Below are positions 44,371 through 53,215 of a DNA stretch of 64,000 nucleotides, piece after piece. The position numbers and the translations under genes were made by a program. Under the pieces are notes generated by a model. The model was not told the origin of the DNA, made no database searches, and saw only the letters and a program-made list of their open reading frames with translations. Within the stretch, counting starts at the first letter, position 1; the number at the start of each line of letters is the position of its first letter. Source of the DNA: Berkiella_A sp963976875 (GTDB taxonomy: Bacteria > Pseudomonadota > Gammaproteobacteria > Berkiellales > Berkiellaceae); contig CAXBML010000003.1 of NCBI GenBank assembly GCA_963976875.1, positions 62,001-126,000 of the forward strand, written 5' to 3'.

Positions 44371-44661
44371 CTAGTTTCTTCTTGGGGCTTTGTTTCTAAG
44401 ACTGTTTTCGTGGCATTCTAATTTACGAAGTCTTTCTAGCTGCTCCAGCAAAATTTGATGGCTTGAAGTTAAGGTTCCACGTTTTTGCGCCATTTCTAGC
44501 ATAGATGGATATTTAGGATTGGCTATTAAATTTTCACAGTTAGCTGCACACTTTGAGGTTTGTATTATGTGTTGCAAAATGGCATTTAAACCATCCTCCT
44601 GGTGACTTTGTAAAAATTCAGAGATTTCTTTTTGGTTGAGTATTGGCATTGTATTTTCCAT
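44371..44661 (-). CDS. Small unknown helical protein
   Basis: A 96-residue hydrophilic, helical protein with Cys pair CAAN-C and a basic tail (LRNKAPRRN). It follows the recombinase-like gene after nine bases and is likely co-transcribed with it. Start ATG at 44661 is chosen; TTG at 44667 and ATG at 44649 are alternatives, none with a strong ribosome site. Not recognised. Confidence 0.6.
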   Translation of the reverse strand: MENTMPILNQKEISEFLQSHQEDGLNAILQHIIQTSKCAANCENLIANPKYPSMLEMAQKRGTLTSSHQILLEQLERLRKLECHENSLRNKAPRRN

Positions 44662-44670
44662 GAGCAATGA

Positions 44671-45708
44671 TTAGTTTGTGGAATCGCCTGAATAAAAAGA
44701 CGTTGGTATATTGATGTTTGCCAGTTGTAGTTCGTTTGCAAATACATCTTCATTTAGATCATCTATATGATATTTCTCTAAAATTGGGCTCAAATTGATT
44801 ACAAACTCATGAAATTCAATGATGTTGTGTATCTGTTGGAGCCTTTCTTCGAGTTGCGTGATCAGCTCAGCTGACCAGCTATTACCTATGGGGGCAGGAA
44901 TATCTAATTCATTAAAGCGTTGTGAAATATCTTTATTATTCAGATTTTTAGTTTTAAGTGTTTCTATTTGCTGTTCTAGTGACAGCGCAGATTCATTTAC
45001 TTTTATACGTTTTAATACTTTTTGCAATTGGCTGAGGACCCAGTGTCCACCTTCTGGAGCCGTGAAACCATCTTCATTTAACTGGGCAACCAATTTTCTT
45101 TGAGACAGCCCCTGTAGTTGGTAGTAATTAATTATGGGGGCAAGCGCTAAGGCAAAAACGATTGCATTATCAATCTTTGGCTTGTTGACTTTGTTTATAA
45201 TATTAATAGCATTAGGATTTCCAGACTTACAGTTAGAGCGAGTAAGCCCTTCTTTGATTAATTCTCCGTGCATTTTTCTTTGTTGTTCTGAGTGAGTGAC
45301 AATTGCTTTGAAATTTTCTTTTTTGATGTAAGGTTTGTCGCAACAGTAAATATCAGGAGTGAAACTGGGATCATTGCTGTGTGATGATAGATATGACTCT
45401 ATTAGGCCAGCAAAAGAAGCGTTATTGGTTAAATTTTTGATGTCTGGAATTAGTAGATATGCTTTGTTTTCAATTGCATATTGTATTGCATCTTCTAGTT
45501 CGGGCCAGGGATGGCGACTACGTTTGTTATCTCCCAGCTCTATAAATGTTTTTAATAGGACAGCTTTACCAGTATTAGAGTTTTTCTCTAACAAAAATTT
45601 ATCTATTCTAGACTCTTGGTCTGCAAGCTGTTCATTACAGCAGCTATGGCCAGAATCATCTTTTTTCTTCGTATCTGTTGATATATAAGCAACATAGTTT
45701 GATGTCAC
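44671..45708 (-). CDS. Catalytically degenerate serine-recombinase-like protein
   Basis: The 345-residue protein follows the large serine recombinase plan. There is an N-terminal resolvase-like domain (YVAYISTDT, EQLADQESRIDKFLLE, TFIELGDNKRSRHPWPELEDAIQYAIENKAYLLIPDIKNL) and a recombinase-type DNA-binding part (LSQRKLVAQLNEDGFTAPEGGHWVLSQLQKVLKRI), then a second similar half-repeat (NLNNKDISQRFNELDIPAPIGNSWSAELITQL). The catalytic pattern YxRxS is reduced to YIS, and the DRLxR arginines are replaced (DIKNLTN). It probably binds DNA but cannot recombine it. Confidence 0.7.
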   Translation of the reverse strand: MTSNYVAYISTDTKKKDDSGHSCCNEQLADQESRIDKFLLEKNSNTGKAVLLKTFIELGDNKRSRHPWPELEDAIQYAIENKAYLLIPDIKNLTNNASFAGLIESYLSSHSNDPSFTPDIYCCDKPYIKKENFKAIVTHSEQQRKMHGELIKEGLTRSNCKSGNPNAINIINKVNKPKIDNAIVFALALAPIINYYQLQGLSQRKLVAQLNEDGFTAPEGGHWVLSQLQKVLKRIKVNESALSLEQQIETLKTKNLNNKDISQRFNELDIPAPIGNSWSAELITQLEERLQQIHNIIEFHEFVINLSPILEKYHIDDLNEDVFANELQLANINIPTSFYSGDSTN

Positions 45709-45791
45709 GTTGAGATCTCCGAGTATACTTTTAGCATGTTATATGACCTAGTATAGAAACATATTTCATCCTTATCCAATCTGAATATTTA

Positions 45792-45802
45792 TAGGACAGT
45801 CT
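45792..45802 (+). repeat. GGACAGTC repeat upstream of the RAYT gene
   Basis: TAGGACAGTCT lies 74 bases before the RAYT start. With two copies downstream at 47033 and 47084 in the same orientation, it brackets the transposase gene. Confidence 0.85.
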
Positions 45803-45875
45803 AAAATTTGTTGTATAGGAATTAAGGTGGTGTTATATTCAGCTTCAAGCAGGATGCAATATAAGATTTGGCAGG

Positions 45876-46877
45876 ATGACAATTCCCCGCTCAGAACAAG
45901 TCGACTTAGAATCTACAAAATATTATCATTGTATGAATCGTTGTGTACGTGGTTCGTATTTATGTGGTGAAAACACGGAAGGCACCACAGATTACAATCA
46001 ACGTAAAAACTGGATTGTTTCTCGAATTAAGTACCTCTCTGAAATATTCGCCATTAAAATATGTGCCTATGGTGTCATGAACAATCATTATCATTTGGTG
46101 TTATATGTTGATGACCAACAAGTAAAAAATTGGACTGATAGTGAAGTGCACCAGCAATGGGGTAAATTATATCCAAAAGATGCAAAACAGTTTGCTCTTG
46201 GAAGCCAAGAAATAAGCAAAAAAATTAATATATGGCGAGAACGCTTATGTAGTATTAGTTGGTATATGCGCAATTTAAATGAACTGATTGCAAAGCTTGC
46301 AAATAAAGAAGATGGGTGCAAGGGGCATTTTTGGGAAGGGCGCTTTAAATCACAAGCATTACTTGATGAGGGGGCAATACTAAGTGCAATGGCCTATGTT
46401 GATTTAAACCCCATAAGAGCAGGTATAGCGAACACACCTGAATTTTCAGATTTTACTTCCATCCAAGAACGCTTGCGACATATGACGCAAAAAATAAAGC
46501 AAGAATTCAAAATTAAAAATCAGGTTAAACCTCAAATTGATAAGTTACCCCAACCTAAAAGTCTATTACCTTTATTTGTAGGGAAATCCTGTGATAGCCC
46601 TACAATAAATTTTAACTTATCAGACTATATTGAGTTAATAGAAGAAACTGGGCGCGTTATTCGTGAAGACAAAGTCGGTGCCATACCAGAGAATATGTCT
46701 CACATATTTGAGCGTTTGGGTTTATTAGCGATAGGATGGATGTCGATGGTTAAAAGTCTACAAGAGAAGTTTTCTTATCTTGTAGGAGGCGCGTCATTAA
46801 TATCCCAATTTCGAAAAAATAATTTAACCAGTTCTCCGAAGGGGCTGGCGCTAGCCAGAATCTCCTACCAAGCCTAA
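45876..46877 (+). CDS. REP-associated tyrosine transposase (RAYT, Y1/HUH)
   Basis: The 333-residue protein has the Y1/IS200-like fold seen in RAYTs: YYHCMNRCVRGSYLCGE at the N-terminus, HUH motif His71-Tyr-His73 in YGVMNNHYHLVLYVD, a candidate nucleophile Tyr130 in SISWYMRNLNE, then GHFWEGRFKSQAL and MAYVDLNPIRAGI. The active-site motifs look intact. RAYTs act on short interspersed repeats rather than full insertion sequences. GGACAGTC repeats flank the gene on both sides. There are no IS ends or accessory genes. Confidence 0.93.
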   Translation: MTIPRSEQVDLESTKYYHCMNRCVRGSYLCGENTEGTTDYNQRKNWIVSRIKYLSEIFAIKICAYGVMNNHYHLVLYVDDQQVKNWTDSEVHQQWGKLYPKDAKQFALGSQEISKKINIWRERLCSISWYMRNLNELIAKLANKEDGCKGHFWEGRFKSQALLDEGAILSAMAYVDLNPIRAGIANTPEFSDFTSIQERLRHMTQKIKQEFKIKNQVKPQIDKLPQPKSLLPLFVGKSCDSPTINFNLSDYIELIEETGRVIREDKVGAIPENMSHIFERLGLLAIGWMSMVKSLQEKFSYLVGGASLISQFRKNNLTSSPKGLALARISYQA

Positions 46878-46903
46878 CCCTATATTAGGCTTAAGATTTT
46901 TTT
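46872..46903 (+). terminator. Terminator overlapping the RAYT stop codon
   Basis: GCCTAA and TTAGGC form a six-base stem around a seven-base loop, followed by TTAAGATTTTTTT. The left arm contains the TAA of the transposase gene. Confidence 0.75.
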
Positions 46904-47000
46904 GGGAAAATATGCTCCCATTCTGCAACGCCATAGATTAAGCCGTTCAAAAATGAGTTTATTCGTATTCTATTCATACTGGAAAGTTATGTCTGCTCTA

Positions 47001-47100
47001 TATTAATTAGTTTAAGTCATTTATATTGAAATTAGGACAGTCTAATTTGATATTAATTTGTTTAAGTGATTTTTTATTATAAATAGGACAGTCTAATATT
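47001..47100 (+). repeat. Two about 50-bp tandem units each containing GGACAGTC
   Basis: Units starting TATTAATT at 47001 and 47051 share TTTAAGT-AT and end in TAGGACAGTCTAAT at 47033-47046 and 47084-47097. They lie in the 280-base gap between the RAYT gene and glnD, which has no other recognisable feature. Confidence 0.85.
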
Positions 47101-47157
47101 GTGGTCTGATGTTATGATTCCTCAGCTGCAGGATATTCGTGAGTATGAAATATAGGT

Positions 47158-49839
47158 CTAACGTAAGGCAAGAATAATCTCTCTACGTAAGGCTTGCTTG
47201 GTTTTTTCAGAATCTAAAGGCATATGATTTTTCTTGTTGGTCACATAAAAGAAGTCAATGACTTTATCAGCCAAGGTATTTATCTTTGCACTATGTATTG
47301 ATAAATTGTGTTTAACCAAAATTTGTCCAATTCGAGCGAGTAGTCCAGGAAAATCAGGCGCATGGACCTCTATAATAGTATATTGTAAATCTGGCGATGA
47401 ATAGATCTCTACTTTGGCGTTTGTTTGATAATGTTTATACCATCTCGGTACACGACGAGAAAAATAAGGTAACTTTAATAATGAATCATCTTGCTCAGAG
47501 ACAGAGTGTAATAATCTAAATAAAGCGGTTTTTATTTCCATCAATCTTTGTGGCCCCGTGATAGGCTGGCCTGAGCTTTCTAAGATTATAAGACCATATA
47601 AACCATAACCAGACTTTGTCGTTGAGATTTTCGCATCAGCAATTGTTAATCTTAATTTCTCAAGCGTCTGGCAAATGGAAGCAAAAAGGCCATAAGAGTC
47701 ATGAGCGTAAATAAAAACATCTGTGCCAGCTTTGTTCCAGTGAGGGCGTATGGCTATTAGGGGGCTATTAGGTGGATGCTTTAAAAACTCAACCGCATGC
47801 CACTTTAGACTCTGCGAATTGGTCATTTCAAAGTAATCTGCTTCAAGGTTTTCCCAAAAAGCAAAAACATCTGTTTCGTTAATATTATCTTTCAACAAAG
47901 ATTGAATAACTTTTCTTTTACGCGTCGATGTTTTTGATGGCTTTGTTGGTTTCGAAGTTTGGTTTAATAAAGTCAAAGTTTTATTGAATAAATCACGCAA
48001 CAAGGCGCGACGCCAGCTGTTCCATAACTTTGGATTGGTTCCCTGTATGTCTGCGGCCGTTAGCAAATATAAATAGCATAATTTCTCTTTGCTTTCGGCG
48101 AAAGTGGCAAATTCAAAAATCATATTTTCATCGGTTAAATCTTTACTCTGTGCGAAGCGAGACAATGCCAAATGGTGAAAGACGAGCCAAGTGATTAGTT
48201 CTGTTCGTTTTGTACTAAGTTTAAATGTTTGGCAGAAGGTCAAAGCTATTTCCTGACCAATCTGACTATGATCGCCGCCACGTCCTTTGCCGATATCATG
48301 AAAAAAAGCTGCACAATATAAAATGAATGGATCATCGCAGATTTTTAGGCAATCAGCGACAAAGGGTAAATCATTTTTGTTGGTTTCTAGATAAAATGCT
48401 TGGACGAACTGAATAACGCGCAGAGTATGGGCATCAGTCGTATAAATATGATTTAAATCAAATTGCATTTGGCCAATTAAATCAGAAAAAGCCGGAACAA
48501 ATTGAGATAAAACGCCTAGTCGATTCATTAGGCTTAATGTGTCGCCAACTTTGTGAGGAAATTGGAAAAGCTCAACAAAATATTCTCTAGCGATAGGGTT
48601 ATTTAATAACTTACCTTTGGGCTGGCGATTAAAATAGACATATAGTGCTTGGTTTGTTTTTGCGGTAAAGCCTTCAATCGCATAAGTATTAGCATGAATG
48701 AGAAAGAGTGAGATAAACTCTTCTGGTTGTTGCGTGAACCATTCCATTTGGGTGATATCTAGAAAATTGCCTACGAGTTGGCAATGGGCCGATAGCACAT
48801 GACGCGTTTCTGCTTTTGCTGGATTTAATCGTTCTTGGAAGCGTTGCGCTAAAATATCACTTATGGCTTTTATTTGTGCCGCCATACTAAAATATTGCTG
48901 CATCATATCAGCAACAGACTCATTCAAAGTCTGCCCAGGCCAGTCAAGGGATTTCGCGATATCGGCTTGATATTCTAAGTAAAGTCGGTCGTTGGGTTTT
49001 GGGGTCAGTAGATGTAATGCATATCGAATTTCCCAAAAGGCAAGCTTCGTCTTGTTGAGAAGTTCTAGCTCAAACTCAGTAAAGTTATGGTTTTTACAAA
49101 GTGATAATAAGGCATTGTTACCATACCGTCGTTTCGCAAGCCATACTATAAAGTCTATATCCCTTAAAGCGCCAGGGCTTTCTTTGATGTTGGGCTCTTG
49201 GTTGTTCTCACTATTTGCAAATCGCTGATGTCTGTCCTGCCGTTCTTTTAACTTTGCATAATAGAACTCTTTAAAAGGCCATAAATCACTATCTGTATAA
49301 GGTAGATTTTTTATTTCTGCAGAAACTTTTTCTGAGCCAACAATGTGTCTAGATGACAATAAGCTAGTAAACATGGAGACATCGGATTTTGCTAATGTTT
49401 TATTCTCAGCTAATGTCAAAACACTGGTTGAGAAATTAAAGCCAACATCCCATAAAAAGCTGATCATGGTTTCGATCTGTTGGTTCAGTGCTTGGGTGGT
49501 GTGATTAGGAACAATAATGAGCGTATCGATATCAGAATGGGGATGAAGATGTTGGTCACCATAACCACCCGTTGCGATTATAGCGACATCATGAAACTGT
49601 GACATATTATGCCAATGCCAAATCAGTCTAATCGCTCTATCTGCGAGTCGAGCCCGGTTGACTAGGATAGCTGATATGGAGTGATTTTCCCAAAAGCTGT
49701 TATTAATTTCTTGATGTCTTGCTGCTAGGTTTTCTTGGATATACTGCTTAAAAGTACTTGGATTTTTAAAGTATTGTAATGAATCAATATCGATTGTTTG
49801 TGTAAAGTCAAATAAGGCGTCCATGCCAAGTGATTTCAT
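47158..49839 (-). CDS. glnD: GlnD PII uridylyltransferase/uridylyl-removing enzyme
   Basis: The 893-residue protein has the GlnD order: nucleotidyltransferase domain with GGYGDQHLHPHSDIDTLII (about residues 90-110), a helical linker, an HD hydrolase domain (FHDIGKGRGGDHSQIG) and two C-terminal ACT domains (DVFIYAHDSYGLFASICQTLEKLRL and TIIEVHAPDFPGLLARIGQIL). It uridylylates PII in response to glutamine. ATG at 49839 overlaps the map stop (ATGA); a longer frame to 49914 lies inside map and is rejected. Confidence 0.96.
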   Translation of the reverse strand: MKSLGMDALFDFTQTIDIDSLQYFKNPSTFKQYIQENLAARHQEINNSFWENHSISAILVNRARLADRAIRLIWHWHNMSQFHDVAIIATGGYGDQHLHPHSDIDTLIIVPNHTTQALNQQIETMISFLWDVGFNFSTSVLTLAENKTLAKSDVSMFTSLLSSRHIVGSEKVSAEIKNLPYTDSDLWPFKEFYYAKLKERQDRHQRFANSENNQEPNIKESPGALRDIDFIVWLAKRRYGNNALLSLCKNHNFTEFELELLNKTKLAFWEIRYALHLLTPKPNDRLYLEYQADIAKSLDWPGQTLNESVADMMQQYFSMAAQIKAISDILAQRFQERLNPAKAETRHVLSAHCQLVGNFLDITQMEWFTQQPEEFISLFLIHANTYAIEGFTAKTNQALYVYFNRQPKGKLLNNPIAREYFVELFQFPHKVGDTLSLMNRLGVLSQFVPAFSDLIGQMQFDLNHIYTTDAHTLRVIQFVQAFYLETNKNDLPFVADCLKICDDPFILYCAAFFHDIGKGRGGDHSQIGQEIALTFCQTFKLSTKRTELITWLVFHHLALSRFAQSKDLTDENMIFEFATFAESKEKLCYLYLLTAADIQGTNPKLWNSWRRALLRDLFNKTLTLLNQTSKPTKPSKTSTRKRKVIQSLLKDNINETDVFAFWENLEADYFEMTNSQSLKWHAVEFLKHPPNSPLIAIRPHWNKAGTDVFIYAHDSYGLFASICQTLEKLRLTIADAKISTTKSGYGLYGLIILESSGQPITGPQRLMEIKTALFRLLHSVSEQDDSLLKLPYFSRRVPRWYKHYQTNAKVEIYSSPDLQYTIIEVHAPDFPGLLARIGQILVKHNLSIHSAKINTLADKVIDFFYVTNKKNHMPLDSEKTKQALRREIILALR

Positions 49840-50606
49840 GGTAAATCGTTTTCTTCTTGGCGTTTTGTTAAAACTTCGACGCCTGTGGCCGTGACTAACA
49901 GTGTATGCTCCCATTGAGCAGACAGGCTGCGATCCTTGGTGACAACCGTCCAGTCATCTGGCAATAATTTTGTGTGTCGTTTGCCAACATTAATCATAGG
50001 TTCTACGGTGAAAGTCATGCCTTCTTCTAGCACTATGCCTGTATTCTCTTTACCATAATGAAGGACTTGAGGATCTTCATGGAAAATAGTGCCAATACCA
50101 TGCCCACAATACTCTCTAACGACAGAAAGCCGATGTTTATGGGCGTGTGTTTGAATGGCATACCCGATATCGCCTAAATGTGCGCCAGGTCTGATTCGTT
50201 CTAATCCCAATAATAAGCATTCTCTTGCAATATTAGTGACGCGTTTTGCTTGCACAGAGGGTTCGCCTAAGCAAAACATTTTGCTAGTATCTCCATGGTA
50301 GCCATCTTTGATGACTGTCACATCGATATTCAGGATATCACCTGATTTAAGTTTTTTTTCATTAGGGATCCCATGGCAGATGACATGATTAACGGATGTA
50401 CAGATAGATTTTGGGAAGCCTTTATAATCAAGAGGCGCGGGTATCGCCTTTTGAGTATTAACAATGTAATCGTGACATATATCATTTAGCTCTAACGTAC
50501 TGATGCCCACCTGAACAAGCGGAGTTATCATTTCAAGGACTTCAGCGGCCAGTTTTCCCGCGATTCGCATCTTATCTTTTTCTTCATTCGTCTTTAACAG
50601 GGCCAT
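49836..50606 (-). CDS. map: Methionine aminopeptidase type I
   Basis: The 256-residue enzyme keeps the metal ligands and family motifs: NIDVTVIKDGYHGDTSKMF, EYCGHGIGTIFHEDPQVLHYG and EEGMTFTVEPMIN. It removes the initiator Met from nascent proteins. ATG at 50606 has TTGGAGAG upstream; the TTG at 50627 is rejected. It is divergent from rpsB, the usual gammaproteobacterial arrangement, and is followed by glnD as in E. coli. Confidence 0.97.
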   Translation of the reverse strand: MALLKTNEEKDKMRIAGKLAAEVLEMITPLVQVGISTLELNDICHDYIVNTQKAIPAPLDYKGFPKSICTSVNHVICHGIPNEKKLKSGDILNIDVTVIKDGYHGDTSKMFCLGEPSVQAKRVTNIARECLLLGLERIRPGAHLGDIGYAIQTHAHKHRLSVVREYCGHGIGTIFHEDPQVLHYGKENTGIVLEEGMTFTVEPMINVGKRHTKLLPDDWTVVTKDRSLSAQWEHTLLVTATGVEVLTKRQEENDLP

Positions 50607-50642
50607 GGACTCTCCAAATTTAGGCAAATACTTAAAGTTCTG

Positions 50643-50672
50643 TTGAACTACAACTGAGATATATGGTATAAA
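50643..50672 (+). promoter_or_regulatory. Candidate sigma-70 promoter for rpsB
   Basis: TTGAAC at 50643-50648 and TATAAA at 50667-50672 are spaced by 18 bases, upstream of the rpsB leader. GC-rich bases (GCCGCGGG) follow the -10, as in a stringent-response discriminator. Confidence 0.5.
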
Positions 50673-50699
50673 GCCGCGGGAAGATATGCAAATCTTTTT

Positions 50700-50796
50700 A
50701 AGTTATTTATTACACACACTTACCGTCACATTATCCTGGGTGCCTTCGGGTTGGATAGTGGGGTGAGTGGAGGCCCAACCCTATTAGGAGTTATTT
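50700..50796 (+). promoter_or_regulatory. rpsB leader, possible t44/S2 autoregulatory RNA
   Basis: The 5' leader between map and rpsB has GGGTGCCTTCGGGTTGGAT then GTGAGTGGAGGCCCAACCC. GGGTTGG and CCAACCC can pair. In E. coli this interval gives the t44 (tff) leader through which S2 represses rpsB-tsf. The call is from position and pairing only. Confidence 0.5.
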
Positions 50797-51537
50797 ATGC
50801 AAAATGTAGATATGAGACAGTTGTTAAAGGCTGGAATTCACTTTGGACATCAGAAACGCTTTTGGAACCCAAAAATGGGCCAATACATCTATGGTGTTCG
50901 CAATAAAATTCATATTATCAATCTAGACAAGACCCTGCCTTTATTTGTTAATGCTTTAGATTTCATCGGTCGTACTGCCTCTAAGGGTGGAAAGATCCTG
51001 TTTGTAGGTACAAAATATAACGCAAGTATATTGGTAAGTGAGCAAGCTGAGCGTTGTGGTATGCCATATGTTGATTATCGTTGGTTAGGCGGTATGTTGA
51101 CTAACTTTAAAACGGTAAAGCAATCCATTAAGCGTTTGAAAGAACTAGAAACAATGTCAGATGATGGCACCATGGATATGTTGGTGAAAAAAGAAGCTTT
51201 AATGCGTAACCGTGAGAAAGAGAAGCTTGATCGCAGTTTAGGCGGTATTAAAGACATGGGCGGTTTACCAGATGCGTTATTTGTTCTGGACGTGGGTAAT
51301 GAGAAAATCGCTGTTGCCGAAGCCAAAAAATTAGGCATTCCTGTGATAGGCATCGTGGACACAAATAATGATCCAGATGGCATTGATTATATTATTCCTG
51401 GTAATGACGATGCTATGCGTGCGCTTGAGTTATACACCACAACAGTCGCTGATGTGATTTTGAAAGCAAAAGAATCATCTAAAACCTATTCAGGTATGGA
51501 AGAAGAGTTTGTTGAAATTGAGAGTCATGAAAAATAA
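50797..51537 (+). CDS. rpsB: 30S ribosomal protein S2
   Basis: The 246-residue protein is clearly S2: LLKAGIHFGHQKRFWNPKMGQYIYGVRNKIHIINLDKT at the N-terminus, YVDYRWLGGMLTNFKTV, and GIPVIGIVDTNNDPDGIDYIIPGNDDAMRA. It starts with ATG after TTAGGAGTT. S2 binds the 30S head-body junction and S1. A strong hairpin follows, before tsf. Confidence 0.99.
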   Translation: MQNVDMRQLLKAGIHFGHQKRFWNPKMGQYIYGVRNKIHIINLDKTLPLFVNALDFIGRTASKGGKILFVGTKYNASILVSEQAERCGMPYVDYRWLGGMLTNFKTVKQSIKRLKELETMSDDGTMDMLVKKEALMRNREKEKLDRSLGGIKDMGGLPDALFVLDVGNEKIAVAEAKKLGIPVIGIVDTNNDPDGIDYIIPGNDDAMRALELYTTTVADVILKAKESSKTYSGMEEEFVEIESHEK

Positions 51538-51569
51538 AATACGTTTTAGTCACTGAATTTCAGTTTAAT

Positions 51570-51592
51570 AAGGGGGCATGCCCCCTTTTTTT
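51570..51592 (+). terminator. Hairpin between rpsB and tsf
   Basis: GGGGGC and GCCCCC around AT, preceded by AA and followed by seven T. It lies 32 bases after rpsB and 20 bases before tsf, so it likely attenuates tsf relative to rpsB rather than ending the operon. Confidence 0.85.
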
Positions 51593-51611
51593 GAATTAAG
51601 AGAGAGATAAA

Positions 51612-52499
51612 ATGGCAGAAAAAATTACCGCACAAATGGTCAAAACTTTACGGGAACAGACAGGCGCTGGCATGATGGAGTGCAAAAAAGTATTAACGGA
51701 AGCAGAAGGCGATATTAAAAAAGCAGAAATGTTACTCGTTAGCCGTGGCCAGAAAAAAGCACAAAAATCTGCCGCGCGTACAGCTGCAGAAGGCATGATT
51801 GCAATACAAGCCAATGAAAAAGCGACCGTCATTGCTGAAATTAATTGTGAAACTGATTTTGCTGCAAAAGATGAAAACTTTGTGAATTTTTCAACGCAAG
51901 TTACACAATTATGTTTAGATAATGACATTGATACAGTCGAAGCGCTATATGAGCAAACGATCAATGGTGAAACGGTAAATGCTGTGCGTGAAAGCTTGGT
52001 TGCTAAAATTGGTGAAAATGTTCAGGTGCGCCGCATTTTAAAAGAAACGACTGAGGCAGGCCAGGTTGTAGGGGCATATGTTCATCGTCAACGTATTGGT
52101 GTTGCTGTAACCTTGCAAGGTGGTGATGAAGCACTAGCAAAAGATTTAGCGATGCACATTGCTGCATTAAATCCTAAATATTTCCGTCACGAAGATATGC
52201 CCAAAGACGAAATAGAAAAACAAAAAGCTGTATTCTTGGAGAAAGAACAAGAGTCAGGCAAACCAGCAAATATTATTGAGAAAATTGTTGAAGGCAAAAT
52301 CAAGAAAATCATGAATGAAGAATGTTTGGTAGGCCAACCTTTCTTTAAAGATCCAGATCAAACCGTTGCAGCTTTACTCAAATCTAACAAAGCCGAAATA
52401 GTTCGTTACACTCGCTTTGAAGTGGGTGAAGGTATTGAAGTGAAAAAGTTAAGTTTTGCGGATGAAGTTGCAGAGCAAGCAAGAGGAAGCAACGCATGA
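51612..52499 (+). CDS. tsf: Elongation factor Ts
   Basis: The 295-residue protein has the EF-Ts signatures LREQTGAGMMECKKVLTEAEGDIKKAE and EINCETDFAAKDENF, plus full core and C-terminal modules. It recharges EF-Tu by GDP release. pyrH starts four bases before its stop. GAGAGAG ribosome site. Confidence 0.99.
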   Translation: MAEKITAQMVKTLREQTGAGMMECKKVLTEAEGDIKKAEMLLVSRGQKKAQKSAARTAAEGMIAIQANEKATVIAEINCETDFAAKDENFVNFSTQVTQLCLDNDIDTVEALYEQTINGETVNAVRESLVAKIGENVQVRRILKETTEAGQVVGAYVHRQRIGVAVTLQGGDEALAKDLAMHIAALNPKYFRHEDMPKDEIEKQKAVFLEKEQESGKPANIIEKIVEGKIKKIMNEECLVGQPFFKDPDQTVAALLKSNKAEIVRYTRFEVGEGIEVKKLSFADEVAEQARGSNA

Positions 52500-53215
52500 G
52501 CTTTGCCTACAAAAGGATATTGTTAAAGCTAAGTGGAGAAGGCTTACAAGGTGAGGCTTCTTTTGGTATTGCGCCCAACGTTATTAATAAAATAGCAATT
52601 GAAATAGGCGAGCTAATTACTCTAGGAATAGAAGTTGGCTTGGTTGTTGGTGGGGGTAATTTCTATCGTGGTAAAGCGTTATCTGAGGCAGGCATTGGCC
52701 GAGTCTCAGGTGACAACATGGGCATGTTGGCAACGATCATGAACGCAATTGCACTGAGAGATGCTTTTGAACGCCATGGTCTTGCGACCCGCATTATGTC
52801 TGCGATTCCTATGAGTGGTGTGGTCGATCATTATGATAGACGCAAAGCGATGCATCATCTGAAACAAAAACGCGTTGTTATTTTTTCAGGTGGCACTGGG
52901 AATCCATTGGTTACAACGGATTCCGCTGCAAGCCTACGCGCCATTGAAGTTGAAGCCGATATATTATTGAAGGCCACAGATGTTGATGGGGTTTACTCTG
53001 CGGATCCCGCAAAAGATCCTATGGCCACTTTGTTTGAGCGTTTAACCTATCAAACTGCGCTTGAAAAAGAGCTAGGCGTAATGGACCTGACCGCATTCTG
53101 TCAGTGTCGCGATCATGATATGAAGATTCGAGTATTCAATATGAATAATCAAGGGGCTTTACTTAGAATCGTAAAAGGTGAGAGTGAAGGTACCTTGATT
53201 GAACGAGGTGAATGA
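52496..53215 (+). CDS. pyrH: Uridylate (UMP) kinase
   Basis: The 239-residue amino-acid-kinase-fold enzyme has KLSGEGLQGE, VVGGGNFYRGKAL, GTGNPLVTTDSAASLRA and LKATDVDGVYSADP, as in bacterial UMP kinase. It makes UDP from UMP. Overlaps tsf by four bases (ATGA) and its stop touches the frr start. Confidence 0.98.
   Translation: MSFAYKRILLKLSGEGLQGEASFGIAPNVINKIAIEIGELITLGIEVGLVVGGGNFYRGKALSEAGIGRVSGDNMGMLATIMNAIALRDAFERHGLATRIMSAIPMSGVVDHYDRRKAMHHLKQKRVVIFSGGTGNPLVTTDSAASLRAIEVEADILLKATDVDGVYSADPAKDPMATLFERLTYQTALEKELGVMDLTAFCQCRDHDMKIRVFNMNNQGALLRIVKGESEGTLIERGE

Noticed and set aside
43485..46877. A complete insertion sequence spanning the zinc-ribbon, recombinase-like and RAYT genes
   Set aside because: No terminal inverted repeats or target duplication were seen, and the first two proteins lack catalytic residues.
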